Source: Heloderma charlesbogerti
Taxonomy: Eukaryota; Chordata; Lepidosauria; Squamata; Helodermatidae
Reading direction: 5' to 3'
Assembly: GCA_026122225.1 (NCBI GenBank)
Contig: JANEZZ010000978.1
Span: forward strand, 434,001-498,000
Length of the DNA: 64,000 bases
Shown piece after piece: positions 21,662 through 33,899 of the stretch; the first letter of the stretch is position 1, and every line of letters starts with the position of its first letter. Under the pieces are notes generated by a model. It had not been told where the DNA came from and searched no databases. It saw only the letters and a program-made list of their open reading frames with translations. A program made the position numbers and the translations under genes.

Positions 21662-22539
21662 TAGGGATGTACGAAAGTCACGTACCTTTCGCGGATTATG
21701 TTGATGGTGGGAGGGGAGGCGCTCCGTTCCTCCCCCCCGGAATCCTCGCTGGGGGGGGAGGCGCTCCGTTCCTCCCCCCTGGAATCCTCCGCGGCCGGCT
21801 GTGCTCCGCAGCAGCTCTGCGGAGCAGCCGGCCAGGCCCAGCCAGCCCAGAGCCGTCTGCAGCCGGATTTCCGGCTGCGGAGGGCTCTGGGTGAAAACAA
21901 AAAACCACATATGCAAATGGCGGCGGCTACGGCCGCCGCCATTTGCGTTCCTTATTTTTGGCCACCTTAGTCTACGTAAATATTTACGTAGACTATGACG
22001 GCGAAAATAAAGGGGAACGCAAATAGCGTAGCGGGCGCTATTTGTGTCCCTTTTTGATTCCCCGTTTTAGCCTACGTAAATATTTACGTAGACTAAAACG
22101 GCGAATCAAAAGGGACGCAAATAGCGCCCGCTACGCTATTTGCGTTCCCCTTTATTTTCGCCGTCATAGTCTACGTAAATATTTACGTAGACTAAGGTGG
22201 CCAAAAATAAGGAACGCAAATGGCGGCGGCCGTAGCCGCCGCCATTTGTGTACACGGTTTTTTGTGTTTTTTTTAACCCAGCCAGCCATGATAGGCTACG
22301 TAAATCTTTATGTAGCCTATCACTTTTTTTTTTTTTTTACAACAGTGGAATTGGCGGCGGCGGCGGCAGCCGGTCGGAAGACCAGCCGCTGCCGCTGGCT
22401 GGAAGATCCACCCCAGGTGAGTCTCGTCCCGGGGGGGATCTGCGGGGGGGGCAGGCTGTTCCGCCACGGAGTTCGGGGGGCCGAATGCACTGGCATTCGG
22501 CCTCACCGTGATCCGTGGCGGAATTCTCTGCCATCCCTA
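21662..22539 (+). mobile_element. Fold-back hAT-like element, copy 3
   Basis: An 878-bp element with flanking 8-mers CCAGCGAG (21654-21661) and CCAGTGAG (22540-22547), matching at 7 of 8 positions. Ends: TAGGGATGTACGAAAGTCAC and GAATTCTCTGCCATCCCTA. The core is a palindrome of about 338 bp (21912-22249). A further TGATAGGCTACGTAAA module lies at about 22289-22322, and two GC-rich direct repeats at 21712-21790. It has no transposase ORF. Confidence 0.87.
21912..22249. repeat. 338-bp nested palindrome
   Basis: Centred on TACGTAAATATTTACGTA (22073-22090). Arms of about 169 bp are near-perfect reverse complements, and each arm holds smaller palindromes: GCAAATGGCGGCGG-type blocks (21912-21945, 22216-22249) and TAGTCTACGTAAATATTTAC-type blocks (about 21969-21996, 22168-22195). 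The transcript would fold into one long cruciform or hairpin. Confidence 0.92.
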
Positions 22540-22547
22540 CCAGTGAG

Positions 22548-23987
22548 ACCCAGCCAGGGCTGGGAGTCAGTCAGAGAGCTGGCCTGCCTGCTGGCTGCAG
22601 AGCACCCTCCCTTCCTAGTCGTAGTTCCTAGTGGGCAGGGAAAGAGCAACACTGAGTTGAGGACTTGACACTTGCCCCTGGAAGCTCTCTGGGCTGCTCA
22701 TGACTCCCATCTAGGCCACAGAAAGTGCCAATCTCTGCGGGCTGCTTGTGGGCTCTCCTCGACTCTGGTTGTCCCGGATTGTGGGTTCAGGGCCATTCTG
22801 CCCTTCCAGGCTTTTCCCCACCAGAGAATGTCCCTCTCTGCTAGCATTATTGTCAGGGTTGGATCTGAACCCACAGAGTCCCAAAGCAGCTCTGATTCTG
22901 AGGATGCGATACAATCCATGGGAGAGGAACCCGCTTGTTTTTCAGAGGCGCAGCTGGAGGGAGAGCCCTCACCCCGCTCACACTCCTGGGAGCAACAGTG
23001 ACCCTGGCATGGAGAGGGAGGGACAACTTGAGCTTCTAGACGCGCAGAGACAAGTGAGAGGTTGCGGCGCCGAGAAGAGGCACACAGCCCACTTGGCACG
23101 ACGACAACAGCTGCGCCCCAATGCCCTTGGGAAAGGGGGGGACTCTCCCCTCCTACTCCTTAAGTTCAGAGAGTTGCCATGCTGTTCTCCAAACGGAGAT
23201 CAACTGACTCTGACGTTGTAAGGCTTAGAATCCCCTAGTAGGCTGCTCCTTTGAGTTTTCCACTTAGTCTCAGCCAATTAGCATCTGTAAGCGTCATTAG
23301 GTTGAATGGAAATAAAGCCTTGGAAAAGAGCCCTTTTGTCTGCATGTTGATTCTGGCTACTTGAGGATTTCCGAAGGCAGCAGGGGTGCTCCTGACAGTT
23401 ATGCAGCTCACAGATTTGAGTCCAGGCAAATGTTCTGGGATGATCCAAATCAATTGCGCTGGCAGAGCTGTGTGATTGCTGGCCTGCTGATGGTTCTTCT
23501 GTGGTCTGTTGGGTCTGTTCTCCTTTTGCCAGCCCCAATAAAGATGATTGGAGCAAGGTGGCCAAAGCCACAGAGTGCAGGAAACTCTGGCTCACCATTG
23601 CACGGCACCTTCCCACCCAGAGCACTGTGGGAGGGAGGGGAAGGTCCACCCACCAGCATCACACAAATTCAAGACGTATGAACCTCTCAGTACATGAGAG
23701 GGGGGAGGTGGTGGTGTGTGTATGTGTATGGGGGGGGGGTCTGACTTACTGTGCTCTGAACTGCCTGCAAAGGTAAGAGAAGCCCATTTTGTGGCATCCA
23801 GTCAGAATTCAGCCATGTTTTCCTCTTGAGAATTATGTGTGAATGAGTAATCTATCACTTTAACAATGGCAGCACTATATAATGTGGTAATCCTTTTTAA
23901 ATGAGATTCAGAAAATGGGAGAAGATCCCACTTGTCCCAATGGAGCTTAAATGGGAGGGGAAATCCATGGGCCATCTCTGCTGGTCT
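22548..23987. other. Unassigned intergenic sequence
   Basis: No gene or repeat family recognised. A TG-rich tract lies at about 23709-23740. Confidence 0.4.
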
Positions 23988-23995
23988 ATCTAGAG

Positions 23996-24446
23996 CTGGA
24001 GTCTCCAATGTGGTGCCTGCAGGCACCACTGTGCCCATGCATACTTCCTGTGGTGCCTGCCAGGCTCCCTGTCTCTCTGAATTTTAATTGTATTTCTTAA
24101 GATTTTTTTTTTAATTAGATATTTAAAAACTGGGTGGCTGGCGCACAGCAGCATGAAAGGCTGCCCTCCAACACCATCTTTATTTGGACTTGAAAGCATG
24201 GTTCTATGTTTTGGAGCTCAGCTCTTAGCGCTGCCTTGTGCTTAGGTTCTTGGGAAGTTACTTTTCTTTTAGTCCCACCAGTTTCCCTTCTGGGAAATGG
24301 GTGTCTTGTGACTGGCCATACCTACCATAGCAGCCATTTTATGAATGGGCAAGCCCAACCCCATGGCAGCCATTTTGTGAGTGCACCCATGACGCTCTCT
24401 CAAATTCCAAATGCACCCACCAACCCAAAAAGGTTGGAGACCCCTA
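23996..24446 (+). mobile_element. Non-autonomous hAT element with intact target duplication
   Basis: A 451-bp element between perfect 8-bp duplications ATCTAGAG (23988-23995 and 24447-24454). The left end CTGGAGTCTCCAA pairs with the right end TTGGAGACCCCTA as imperfect inverted repeats. Internal repeats include two CAGCCATTTT(A/G)TGA strings. Non-coding, so mobilised in trans if at all. Confidence 0.88.
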
Positions 24447-24454
24447 ATCTAGAG

Positions 24455-26026
24455 AATGTGTTCTGCTCAAAGGTCCTCTGATGATCTTGTGTCACACAGA
24501 CAAGGCCTGTTGCCTTTGCCACATGGGTTGGCTTGTGTACAAAGGGACTCAACAATAAGAGATGACAAGCAGCTGGGCAAAGGCAGGCTGGTGGCTGAGG
24601 CAAAAAATCCACGTGGCATCAAAGATACTCTTGGAGCTGGTCCATTTCATTTCATATACACTCATTTGATGAAAAAAATCTCTTATCACAGGAAAATAAA
24701 TGGTTTCTCGGGCAAAACCTCTTACCAGAATCCCATGGAGCAACAGCTCTCCATTGGGAACCTGGTTAAGTGGCTGAAATCAGAGGAGGAGGAAGGAGGG
24801 CCCAATCCGTGTACTTGGCAGAATCCTGGGAGAACGGTACCACACATGCTTTTTCTCAACATGTGAATAGATTATTGGGGAGTCTTCTTAGATGCTGTCT
24901 CCCCCAAAAGCTGAATCAGAGGTACAGACATATTTCTGGATGCAGATAATTCCTTCAACAGCTGGGGGCATCCCCCTTTGCCCTCCGTTGTAGGTGATCC
25001 ATGTGTAGAAACTCATTTCCTCATGTGTATCACTGATGTGGGATTGAAGTGATGGTATTTTCCCACCAACCCTGCCCTGAGCTGCACTAGCCCCTGCTGG
25101 CCTGACCAAGATGTCAGAATGCTGAGAACACAGATGCTCTCTGAGGTGCAAATGGCGTTATTTTTAGAACCAGCTACGTTGCTTGCACGATGAGGTGGAA
25201 ATGCTTTTGCACAATAGCACTGTCAGCTCAAACCCATGCATGTGGCGAGATTCATGCAGATCTTGCTCAAAACCTCACGAGACGATTTAGCCTTTGATGA
25301 GGATACAGCCACAGAATCTCTAAAGTATCATCTGAGTGTTACGCATTAAATGCTCTTAGTGCAATGAACGGAATATTGGACTTCGGCTGGGGAGGTTCCA
25401 GTTCCTCCTCAGCCACAAGGCTTTAGGCCAGTTCCCCTCTTTCACCCTCACCCACCTGGCAGGATGACTGTGATGTTAAGATGGAATCATCCCACCTGCG
25501 GCACCCTGGAAGATGGATTGGTGGATCCAAATGTGACAGATGAGTGCTCTACCATAACCAGCCATGGGCACTCTGCAAAAACTGAGCCCCTCCCACATGC
25601 CACGAGAACCGCCCTGCAGGATTCACTGAGCCACAGGGCGGGCCAAAGCCTCAGGGTTCCCCGCCTCCAAGGCCGAGGCGCATAATAGCCCCCACTCAGC
25701 AAGTTATCTTGGCATCTGAGGCAAACCTCCCACCTCTTTCCTGGGGAATAAAAATAAATCAGTCAATGAAATAATAAATGAAATAACTGGCCATGTGTTG
25801 CCTTTTTGTGACACTCCAAACCATCTGCCTGAGGTAACTGCCTCACTCTGCTTAATGGCAGGTCCGGCCTCCCACGCCCAGCAGGATCATGAGGATTTTG
25901 GCATCCCAGGAGTACAGCCAGAAACGCCGACTTTGTTCTCACATCATTTCTTCAGGTGCATGCATACACAAGGCAAGACCTGGGCACCTGTTGAAACACA
26001 TGTCCCAGCACTGAAGCCGCCAGAAT
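24455..26026. other. Unassigned intergenic sequence
   Basis: Nothing firm. A possible decayed tRNA-type SINE lies near 25370-25490, and CTGCCTCACTCTGCTTAATG near 25838 looks like part of a dispersed repeat I cannot name. Confidence 0.35.
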
Positions 26027-26103
26027 AGTATCATAGTCATAGAATAGTAGGGCTGGAAAGGGCCCACAAGGCCATTGAGTCCAACCCCCTGCTCAGTGCA
26101 GGA
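26027..26103 (-). mobile_element. CR1 3' terminal fragment
   Basis: Reverse complement of the last about 75 bp of CR1: ATAGAATAGTAGGGCTGGAA, then CCATTGAGTCCAACCCCCTG. Severely 5' truncated. Confidence 0.9.
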
Positions 26104-28849
26104 AAACACCTTGTCACAATAAAACACCTTGTCACAGGAATAGGCCATCTAGCATTGTCTGTGCCGACAGTTGGTAGCTGTCCAGGGATTCAGTCCTACC
26201 TGGGTCAGACCCTGGTGGGACCCTTGCACGTGCACCTGAGCCATCGCTCTTTCCCCGTACAGCCCTCCTCTCCCTGCTTGCACAAGCTTGTCTCCCTCTG
26301 CAGAGAATGATCCTTTTGCAGAATCAACACCACCTCCGGGCATTACCTGAGGCAGGATATGCAAGCGTTAGTGACCATGTGCTAATGGAAGGTGCTGTGG
26401 ACTCACTTTGCGGAGAGAGCAGAGGTGGAGAGGCAGGCGGTCCTTTCCTGGGTCTGAACAATAAACCCTGTTTTAAAGTAGCGCTCGAGACAGAAGAGGC
26501 CCAGTGAAACACAATACCATAGAATGGAAGCACTTCAAAAACAAAGGTGATATGTAATGCTCCGTAATAGCTTCTCCCAGGACAGTCTGGTATGAAGATC
26601 AACAGCAGAATATATTGATCCACACATGCTTGTGCATTAACCCCACACTACTTGGGGTGTAGCCATCTTCCCCGTATCCTCATGCCAGTCATGGTCAACC
26701 TCAACGTTGTTCCATGCTGTTGTTCCATAATCACCCAAGCACCTGATCGCCTCCAGTTAAAGCTTGGTCTCTCAGCAGAATTCCAAAGCAAGGAATCCCC
26801 TGGGTCTGGGGGAGGCAGCAGCAGCACTGCTCAAAACCACCAGTCAGTGCGAGGCCCAGCCAAGAACTCTGGTCTGCGAGGAGCTTCTCCAGAGCTTGCC
26901 TTTACAGAGGCTGCAAGGTGGGAGGCCAAGACAACTGGAGAGAAGGGCAGCAACACAAGCAAATCTGTCACCATTCAAGGAGGCTGAAGGTTCGGGCAGA
27001 ACATTGGTATCCCAATGCTTTGTATATCTGAAATGGTCAAATGCGAACACAGGAGAACGGCTTATGTCACAGTTGCATATGTTGCCAGTCCTGTGAGATT
27101 TGAGCCACTCATCATACTACCCCCACCCCAAACTCATACCTTGAAATGAAATCCCTCGGTGTTTGAGTTTGACATTATTTTTAGCATTAATGTTTGATAC
27201 AATGTATTCTGAGCTTTAAATACCCATTCTGACTTTAATTCCATGCCCCCACCCCTGCAATGCATACTGTCACCTTCCCCGTACAAATGCTCCACTGGGT
27301 GGCCCTCTGAGCCTGCCTGGCAATGTGGGGTGGGCTTGCGCTAGCAGCACTAAGCAGCGCTGAATGCAAGGCTGTCCGGTTCTGCCCCCCCCTTCAGACA
27401 GACACCACCCTCTGCATCCCTTTCCTGCCACATTCGGGACTCCTGATGACCCACGCACACCGTCGGTCATGCCAAGCTGTGTTTTTGTCATGTGGAAGTG
27501 TTGGCATTTTCCTGCCCTGGCCCATGGCAGGGCAGGGGAGGGGAAAAAGACACTCAGAAGAAACCTGTCATCAGGACAGCCCCTATGGTCACATCCCTGA
27601 AGACAGTCCAGACTTCAGGCAGGTGCACTGATCCATTAAAAATGGAAATCCCAAAGACCATCATAGCATTGTACCCTGTTTCTTAGGACTGGCTGGAAAA
27701 ACGGATGGAGCTCTGCTCCCCCATGTTTCTGCTTCACTTCACTGCTGCTGCTTGTCCCATAGTTTTGGAGACCTCACCAAGTGGCAGGACAAAGCCAATA
27801 GGTTTAATTTTATTGATTAAATTTATCTATTTAATCAATAGATACCCAGAGGAACGTTCTCCTGGGCTGAGCGCAATGCCGGCAGCAGAGTCTCCTGAAA
27901 GATCAAGAGCGGAGGGGCCAGGTCAGCCTCAGGGTCAGGCTAGTCCACCCCGGCTGGCCCTCATGTTGTCCATCTGGCCGGGATGAGATTCGTGAGGCTG
28001 GGGGTCGAGAGGCCAACCAAGACGTCCATCCACACACAAGACCCATCTGAAAGGTGTAGGAGGCAGATTGTGGGAGAAGGCCATTGGGGCTGTTTTCCTC
28101 TGTCCACAGGGATGCAGTCTTAAAAGCAGCAGCAGAGACAAGGCCTTGAATAGGGGGTGGGGAGCAACAAGCAGTCCTGGGTGGCCAGGAAAAGGCACAT
28201 TCTTGAGGCCGGGCAAAAGCCAGAAGCAGGCAACGGGTCACTGGAAGGCGGCCCCTCAGGGTGCTCTCTCTGCACCCTGCAGCAACCCTGTCTAGATTTG
28301 AAAACAGCCCTGGAAGAAGCGTGGACAGCAAAGCACCTGGTCAGCCGCAGCCAAGCACTCGCCCAGCAACTGGCCCGTGGCCTCCGGGGCTGCTGGGCCT
28401 GGTGTTCTGGCCAGGCTGCAAGGGGCAGGAGAGCCCTTCCCCCTGTTCCGGCAATGCCCTCTCCACCTGTGAGGCCAGTCCCCAAATGCAGCCGCTCTCT
28501 CTCCTGTGAAGTTTGCCTCTGGATAATGCGAGGGCCCAGAAGCAAACGGGGCGGCGGGAGTGGGGCGCACGGATGCGCAGCTTGGGCTTCCACCTGGGGG
28601 GACTGGAAAGCATGCGCCCCTTTGCTGGGGTCTGGAGTGCCTTGCGGCCCACCCCCTCCCCACTGATTTTTCAGGCGGAGGGGGCTCCGCGCTGCCTTGA
28701 AGGCGGGCGGGAAAGCCGGAAACCTGCCTTCATCCAAAACGACTGGGGAGCAGGCGGCGGCACCTCACTGGAGAGGGAAAACGCACTCTGCACGCACACA
28801 GAAGCATCGTGGCAGATCTGCTGTGCGTTCCGGGGCTGGCCTGGGTCCA
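26104..28849. other. Unassigned sequence upstream of GFRA2
   Basis: No transposon or gene recognised. GC content rises from about 28.2 kb toward the CpG island. Upstream regulatory elements may lie here but none can be proven by eye. Confidence 0.4.
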
Positions 28850-31400
28850 CGGGACTCCCCTGCGTTGCGCAGGGTGCGGGGCCCGGCCGCGCCCCAAGGA
28901 TGCCACTGGGGCCGCTCGGCTATTGGTGCGGGGCAGCCCCACCCGAGCGCGCCCCGCGAGGCCCGCGCAGATCTCCCCCGCCCCTTCCAAGCACAGCTGC
29001 CTCCCGGGGCGGTGCCCCGGCCCTCTTGCCGGTCCGCCCGTGCCGCCCGAGGGGGCGGCCGGCCCGGGACCCGCCAAAGCACAGCCCGGACAGGCCGGGC
29101 GGGCGCGCAGGCAGCCGCGCTCCGCTGGCCGCGCTGCTGGCCTGCTGCTCCGAGGGGCGCCGCCGGCGCGCGTGCGGCAGAGGCGGGGGGCCCAGCGGGC
29201 CGGGCCAGCGCGGCGCCTCCGGGGCGGGGCCAGGTGTGGCGGCGCGCGCAGGCGAGGCCAGCGAAGCGTCCGCCCGCCGGACCGCGCGCTTCCCTCGGCG
29301 AGCCGCGAAAGGCGCCCTCCGCCGGGGTGCGCCTCACGTCCGGCCCGTTCGGCGTGGCTGGTGGAAGCGCGCGGAGAGCGCGCCGCAGCGGCGGCCGCGG
29401 CGGCTCCTCCCCCTCCCCTCCCGCTGGCCAGTTTCGCGGGTGCAGCAGCAGCAGCAGCAGCTGCTTTCGGCGGCGGCGGCAGCAGCCGGAGCTCGCCTCG
29501 CTCGGTCTTCGTCGGGCGGGCAGGGAGTCCACGGAGACGCGCGCCCGCGGAGGGGGAACGGGAGGCGAGGAGGGCGCGGCGCCAGAGGGCGCCTCGGCGC
29601 TCAGACTCCGTCGTCGACCCGCTCTTGCCGCCGCCGGGAAACGCGAGGAAGGCGCGGAAGATGCTGCCGGGGCAGCCGAAGAGGAGCGCGCCTCCGCCGC
29701 GCAGGGGCTGAGGACCAGGGCGGCGGCGGCGGCGGGGCCGGGCTGACCGACGGGACGGTGATTCCGGGGCTACGGCTGCCCGGGAGAGGAGCCCCTCCGG
29801 CGCCGGGCGCGCAACCAGGACCCGAGCAGCTGCTTCCGCGCCGCCCGGATTCGCCTATCATGATCGTGGCCGGCGCCTTGTGCCTCCTGGTCTCCCTGGG
29901 TGAGTGAGCAGGTGCGGGCGGGCAGGGGGCATGGCCCGCCGGGCTCTGCCCGTTTCTGGACGGCGTGAGTTCAGCCCCGGGGGCCGGCGGGGAAAGGCGG
30001 CTAAGGCGATGCCGCCAAGTCAGAAGGGGGCTGAAGCGCAAAGAGGGGCGCCTGGGCGGGTCTCCCTGCGTGTAGGTAGCGCGCGCGCGCGCGCCCGAGG
30101 GTGGGGGAAGGACAGCGGGAGCATCTTCGGGAGAAACAGCTGGCCACGAAGTTGCCCGGCCGCGGAAGCGTCGGGACGGGGCGGGGGCTGCCAGGGGAGC
30201 GGCGGCGCCCGTCGGGGCCCGCCTGCGCCTCCTGCCTTCGCGGAGCTGCTCCCTCGCAAGGGCGGCTTGGAGGGGCCCCCTCCCGCTGGGAGACTGGAGT
30301 TGGCGAAGGCGCGCTTGGGGCGGCGGGGCGCCACCGCTGGAGTTGCTCGCGGCCGGGGCGGCGGCGGCATTTCGGGGCTCCTCTGCCCCCGCCCGGAGGA
30401 ATCCGCCCGCGCAGCGGGAGGCCGAAAGCCGCTCCTCCGCGCCGCCAGCGAGGCGCCCGTCCTCTGTGGTGGGAGCCCTCGGCAAGGCAGTTCCTGCTGG
30501 GCAGGGGTCACAGCAGACGCCGGGGGGGGGCGCGGACAAAAAGGGTCAGGATGGAAGGTCACGGGCGCCCGGGAGCTGGCGATCGCCTGGACGGGAGATG
30601 CCCCCGCCCTCCCGGGCCAGATTCTGGACGGCCAAGCGCTGAACAACTCCTCTCGGGCCAGGGTCTCTGCGAGGTGTGAGCAGCAGCGCAGGACTGCTTC
30701 TCCGGGCTAGAAGAGACCCCCCCGGGGGGCGGAGCTCTACACTCCCCCGCCGCTGGAGAAAGCTGAGCAGGAGCGCCCCGCCAGCTGGGAGCCTTGAGGG
30801 GCCCCGTGGGGCCCCGGGAGTCGGGCTGTCTGTGCGCGGGCGCGCGCGCCCCGTCGCCAGCCTGGCCGGATTACAGGGCAGCTCTTGGCAGAGACCGGGA
30901 GGCGCGGCGCCTTCCAAGATGCTGGCCGGGCCTGGCTGCCGCCCCCTAATGCGCCGCTCGCGCCGGCGGCTCGTGCTGCCTCGCAGACCCCCGTGCAGGC
31001 CTGCCGAGCCGCTCCGGCTGCCGCTCCCCTTGCGCCCCCCGGCTGTTTCCTGCCTGTGGAGGCTGCCAGCGTGGGCCGGCCGCTGTGCTCGCTTGGCCTT
31101 AGGAAGCGCGCGCGCGCGCGCGATGAACCGTGAGGAAGGGGTGGCCAGGACGGGCCGCGGGCAGCTGCCGTGACCAGTCGGCGCACAGGGCAGGCGATGG
31201 CCCTCGGCTGGCGCGAGGGCCTCGAGTGGGCTTGGCGGGCCGCCGCTTCGCTTCCGCCCAGGACGCCCCCTGGCCGGTGCCCGGCTCATCGCTCGTCTCC
31301 CGCCCTCCGCTTTGTGCTCTTGCTGTGCTGACCCCCGGGAGCGGGCGGAGGGGAGGGCGAGCTGAGCAGCTCAGGCTGTTTATGAGTGCGCACGTCAGCC
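28850..31400 (+). promoter_or_regulatory. GFRA2: CpG island and GFRA2 promoter region
   Basis: Very dense in G+C and CpG, spanning the putative 5' UTR, coding exon 1 and the start of intron 1. GC boxes of the Sp1 type are visible (GGGGCGGGGCC at about 29221, ACGGGGCGGGGG at about 30177). No TATA box was seen, consistent with a TATA-less promoter. A (CAG)6 run lies at 29443-29460, and GCG-type runs at about 29721-29736 and 30079-30095. The transcription start cannot be placed from sequence alone. Confidence 0.75.
29860..29899 (+). CDS. GFRA2: GFRA2 coding exon 1 (signal peptide)
   Basis: Codes for MIVAGALCLLVSL plus the first base of codon 14, the hydrophobic signal peptide that sends this GPI-anchored receptor to the secretory pathway. 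The exon ends at CCTGG before GTGAGT (donor at 29900), in phase 1. Thirteen whole codons is also the coding length of mammalian GFRA2 exon 1, whose protein starts MILANVF. The ATG has A at -3. The frame is open upstream with no stop back to 28513, so the start is chosen by homology, exon length and the signal peptide, not by an upstream stop. The 5' UTR boundary is undetermined. Confidence 0.88.
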
Positions 31401-32083
31401 TTCCCCAAGGAGGTGCCCGCCCAGCGTCCCTGGCCACTGGCCACGCTGGCTGGGGCTGCTGGGAGTTGGGCCAAAACATCTTGAGGGCGCCCGGGCGAGG
31501 GAGGCCGGTGCACGTTCGAGCAGAGTTGCAGCCAAAGCCAGCATCTCTTTAGAAGGCCTCTCCCTCTCTCCTCCCGTATCTTTCCCCATACAGCAGCAAT
31601 GCTTGGGCTGGCACTGGGAAAGGTAATCTCTGCAGGGGGCAAATCAAGCCCAGATGTAACTCTTGGGATAGAAAGTTGGCATCCAGACCAATTTTAATAT
31701 AGATTCCCAGCTTTGCAGCCCAGCTTTCAGCTGCTTGTGAGACTCTGACCATAGGAATTTGATGTGTGCTTGGGATGACGGATGTTCAGAGCATTTGGAA
31801 GGGAACGGGAGATGCTCCTGAGCAGGGCGCCAGACCCTCTCCTGGCCAAGGGCCACCTGGGCAAGACAGGTTCTGTGGGCAACATCCCATTTTGAACTTG
31901 TGCATCTGAGCAGAGAGGGGAGGGGGAATCATGGTTGGATGAGGAAGATGCCCTTCTCTGCCTTGTGTGGGAGGGGGCTTGGTATACAGATCCTAGCGTT
32001 TGTCCAGAACTTTGGCATTTCAGAGGAGGAAGAATGCGATAGGCATGTCATTCAGGGGCTTTATCCAGGAAGTGCTGAGGATT

Positions 32084-32308
32084 CTGGGCTGCTTCCAGAT
32101 TAAGGTCTCAGCACTAACAGTCAGGAGGTATTGTGCAGCTATTCTGTCTTTTTCCTGAATGGATTTTCTGTGGTACAAAAAATGATGGGAGAAGCAGTGG
32201 AAAAACACAGGAGGGTTATGTGATGAAGACATCTCCTGGATTCCCATAAAATTCTGTAAATGAGGCAGGGTAAAGGCAGGATAAAAGCCCCATCTGGAAG
32301 TACCCCTG
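32084..32308 (+). mobile_element. MITE-like element, family B, copy 3
   Basis: A 225-bp element with ends CTGGGCTGCTTCCAGATTAA and, reverse-complemented, CAGGGGTACTTCCAGATGGG. It is the clearest full-length match to 1441-1651 and the reference for the inverted copies at 18.2 and 61.1 kb. No target duplication is clear. Confidence 0.7.
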
Positions 32309-33899
32309 GTGTTTCTCTGGATTCTTCCTCTTGACTAGCATAGTGATCCATGTCTCTACCGAAGAGTCAATCAAGAGGTTGTGCTTTCTTTTCTCTCAAG
32401 GGATCCATGCCCCAAGTGGAGCAATTCTAGGCTGCATATTGGTTAGCCCAGGGTATCAGCCCTCCGTATTGCTGGTCACAGTTGCATTGTCCCAACCACT
32501 AGGAGAAGCAGCTGCATGTCCCAGAGGGGTCTCCTTGCGATCTGCTGCTTTGCCACATTGAACTTGCTCACTTGGAGGAGCTCGGGGCCCTCCTTCTTCT
32601 TCCTCCGTGCCTTGGCCCTGGGACGAGCCTCCATGTCTCTGTGTATGGGGGGAGCCACAAGGAGTCCATTCAGAGACGACACTGGGCTTCATGGGGGATT
32701 TGGGGCAATGGGGATGGGAGAGGGGATGGAGAGGAGTTGGATATGGGGGCTCAGGCCTAAGTGGGGTTGCAGCTGGAACGGAGTTGTACAGGAAGAATGG
32801 CCAGGTTGGGCCTGCAGTGGGAATTGAGACTGGCCCTCTCATCAAGGCTGGGACACACTGTCACGAGTTGTGATATTTCATGTTGAAATTAGCAGGACTT
32901 ATTTTTTTGGTCATTGAACAGGTATGCAGAAACCCAGCCTGTGAGCCTTGCCATTCTTGGAGCATTAGAAATCACCCGCTGGGGTTTCTTGGATTCAGCG
33001 CACCATCAGCAATGCGCTGCTGTGTCCAGCACTTGGATAAAAAATAGCGAACATTTCAGAAGAGCTGTCAAAAAAAAGGAAGTGTGCTTTGACACAGTAA
33101 AACTGAAACTGGAATGGGATGGATCGTTTTGGCTCAGCTTTAACTAGCTGGTTTCTTTTGAGGAGGGTGCTGTTGCTTATACCTGCGGGGGTGGGGGGAG
33201 GTTGCTTCTGTTTATCTCTAGACTTGGCTGCCTTAGGAAATATTGCTCTGATTAGGACTGGATTACTGGTTTGACCTGTGGAGTTCAGTGGATGGGGGAG
33301 CCCCCCCTTGCCATAGCGGGTGGCTTTTCCTAGCCCCCCCGCTCACGTGGCTCATGTGGTCCAGGGAATGTCGTGGTTGCTGCTGCTGCTGCCTTGTTCT
33401 GTGGGCCCACAGCCTAAAGGAAAGATGATCTTGCTTCTGTGCTGTGTCTGCTCTCTTCCTGTGCTCGGTGCTTCAGAGAGAGTCATTTGGTGATGGAACC
33501 GTGGAAGCAGCTGGTGCCACAACACAATTGGCCATTGCAGCCTTTCTGCTGCCCTGCATGAGGGTCTGGTGGAAATCTGCCCAGATCTGATACCCAGAGA
33601 GATCCGATAAAACACAAGTACCTCGTTGGCCTCCAGGGCTAATTTGGCTTATATAGAGTAGATCTATTGAAAGGAATGGGACTTAAGTTAGTTATGACCA
33701 ACTTAAATCTCATTCTTTTCAATGGGTTTACTCTAAGTAGAACTAACATTGGATGCTACTCAAGGTCCTTCCACCAATCCCACAAGAGAGGGGACTTTTT
33801 CCAGATGGGGAGTGAACTGTGATTGTGAGGTTGAAGCTGATGGCTGAAGTTGCTTTGTGGTTTGCACAGCCTAAAGGGAGGCATGTAAGCCGTTACATG

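Noticed and set aside
28513..29907. 464-codon open frame through the CpG island
   Set aside because: The composition is extremely GC-rich and all frames on both strands are long there. The protein is low-complexity Arg/Gly/Pro/Ala. Only the last 13 codons, from the ATG at 29860, match GFRA2.
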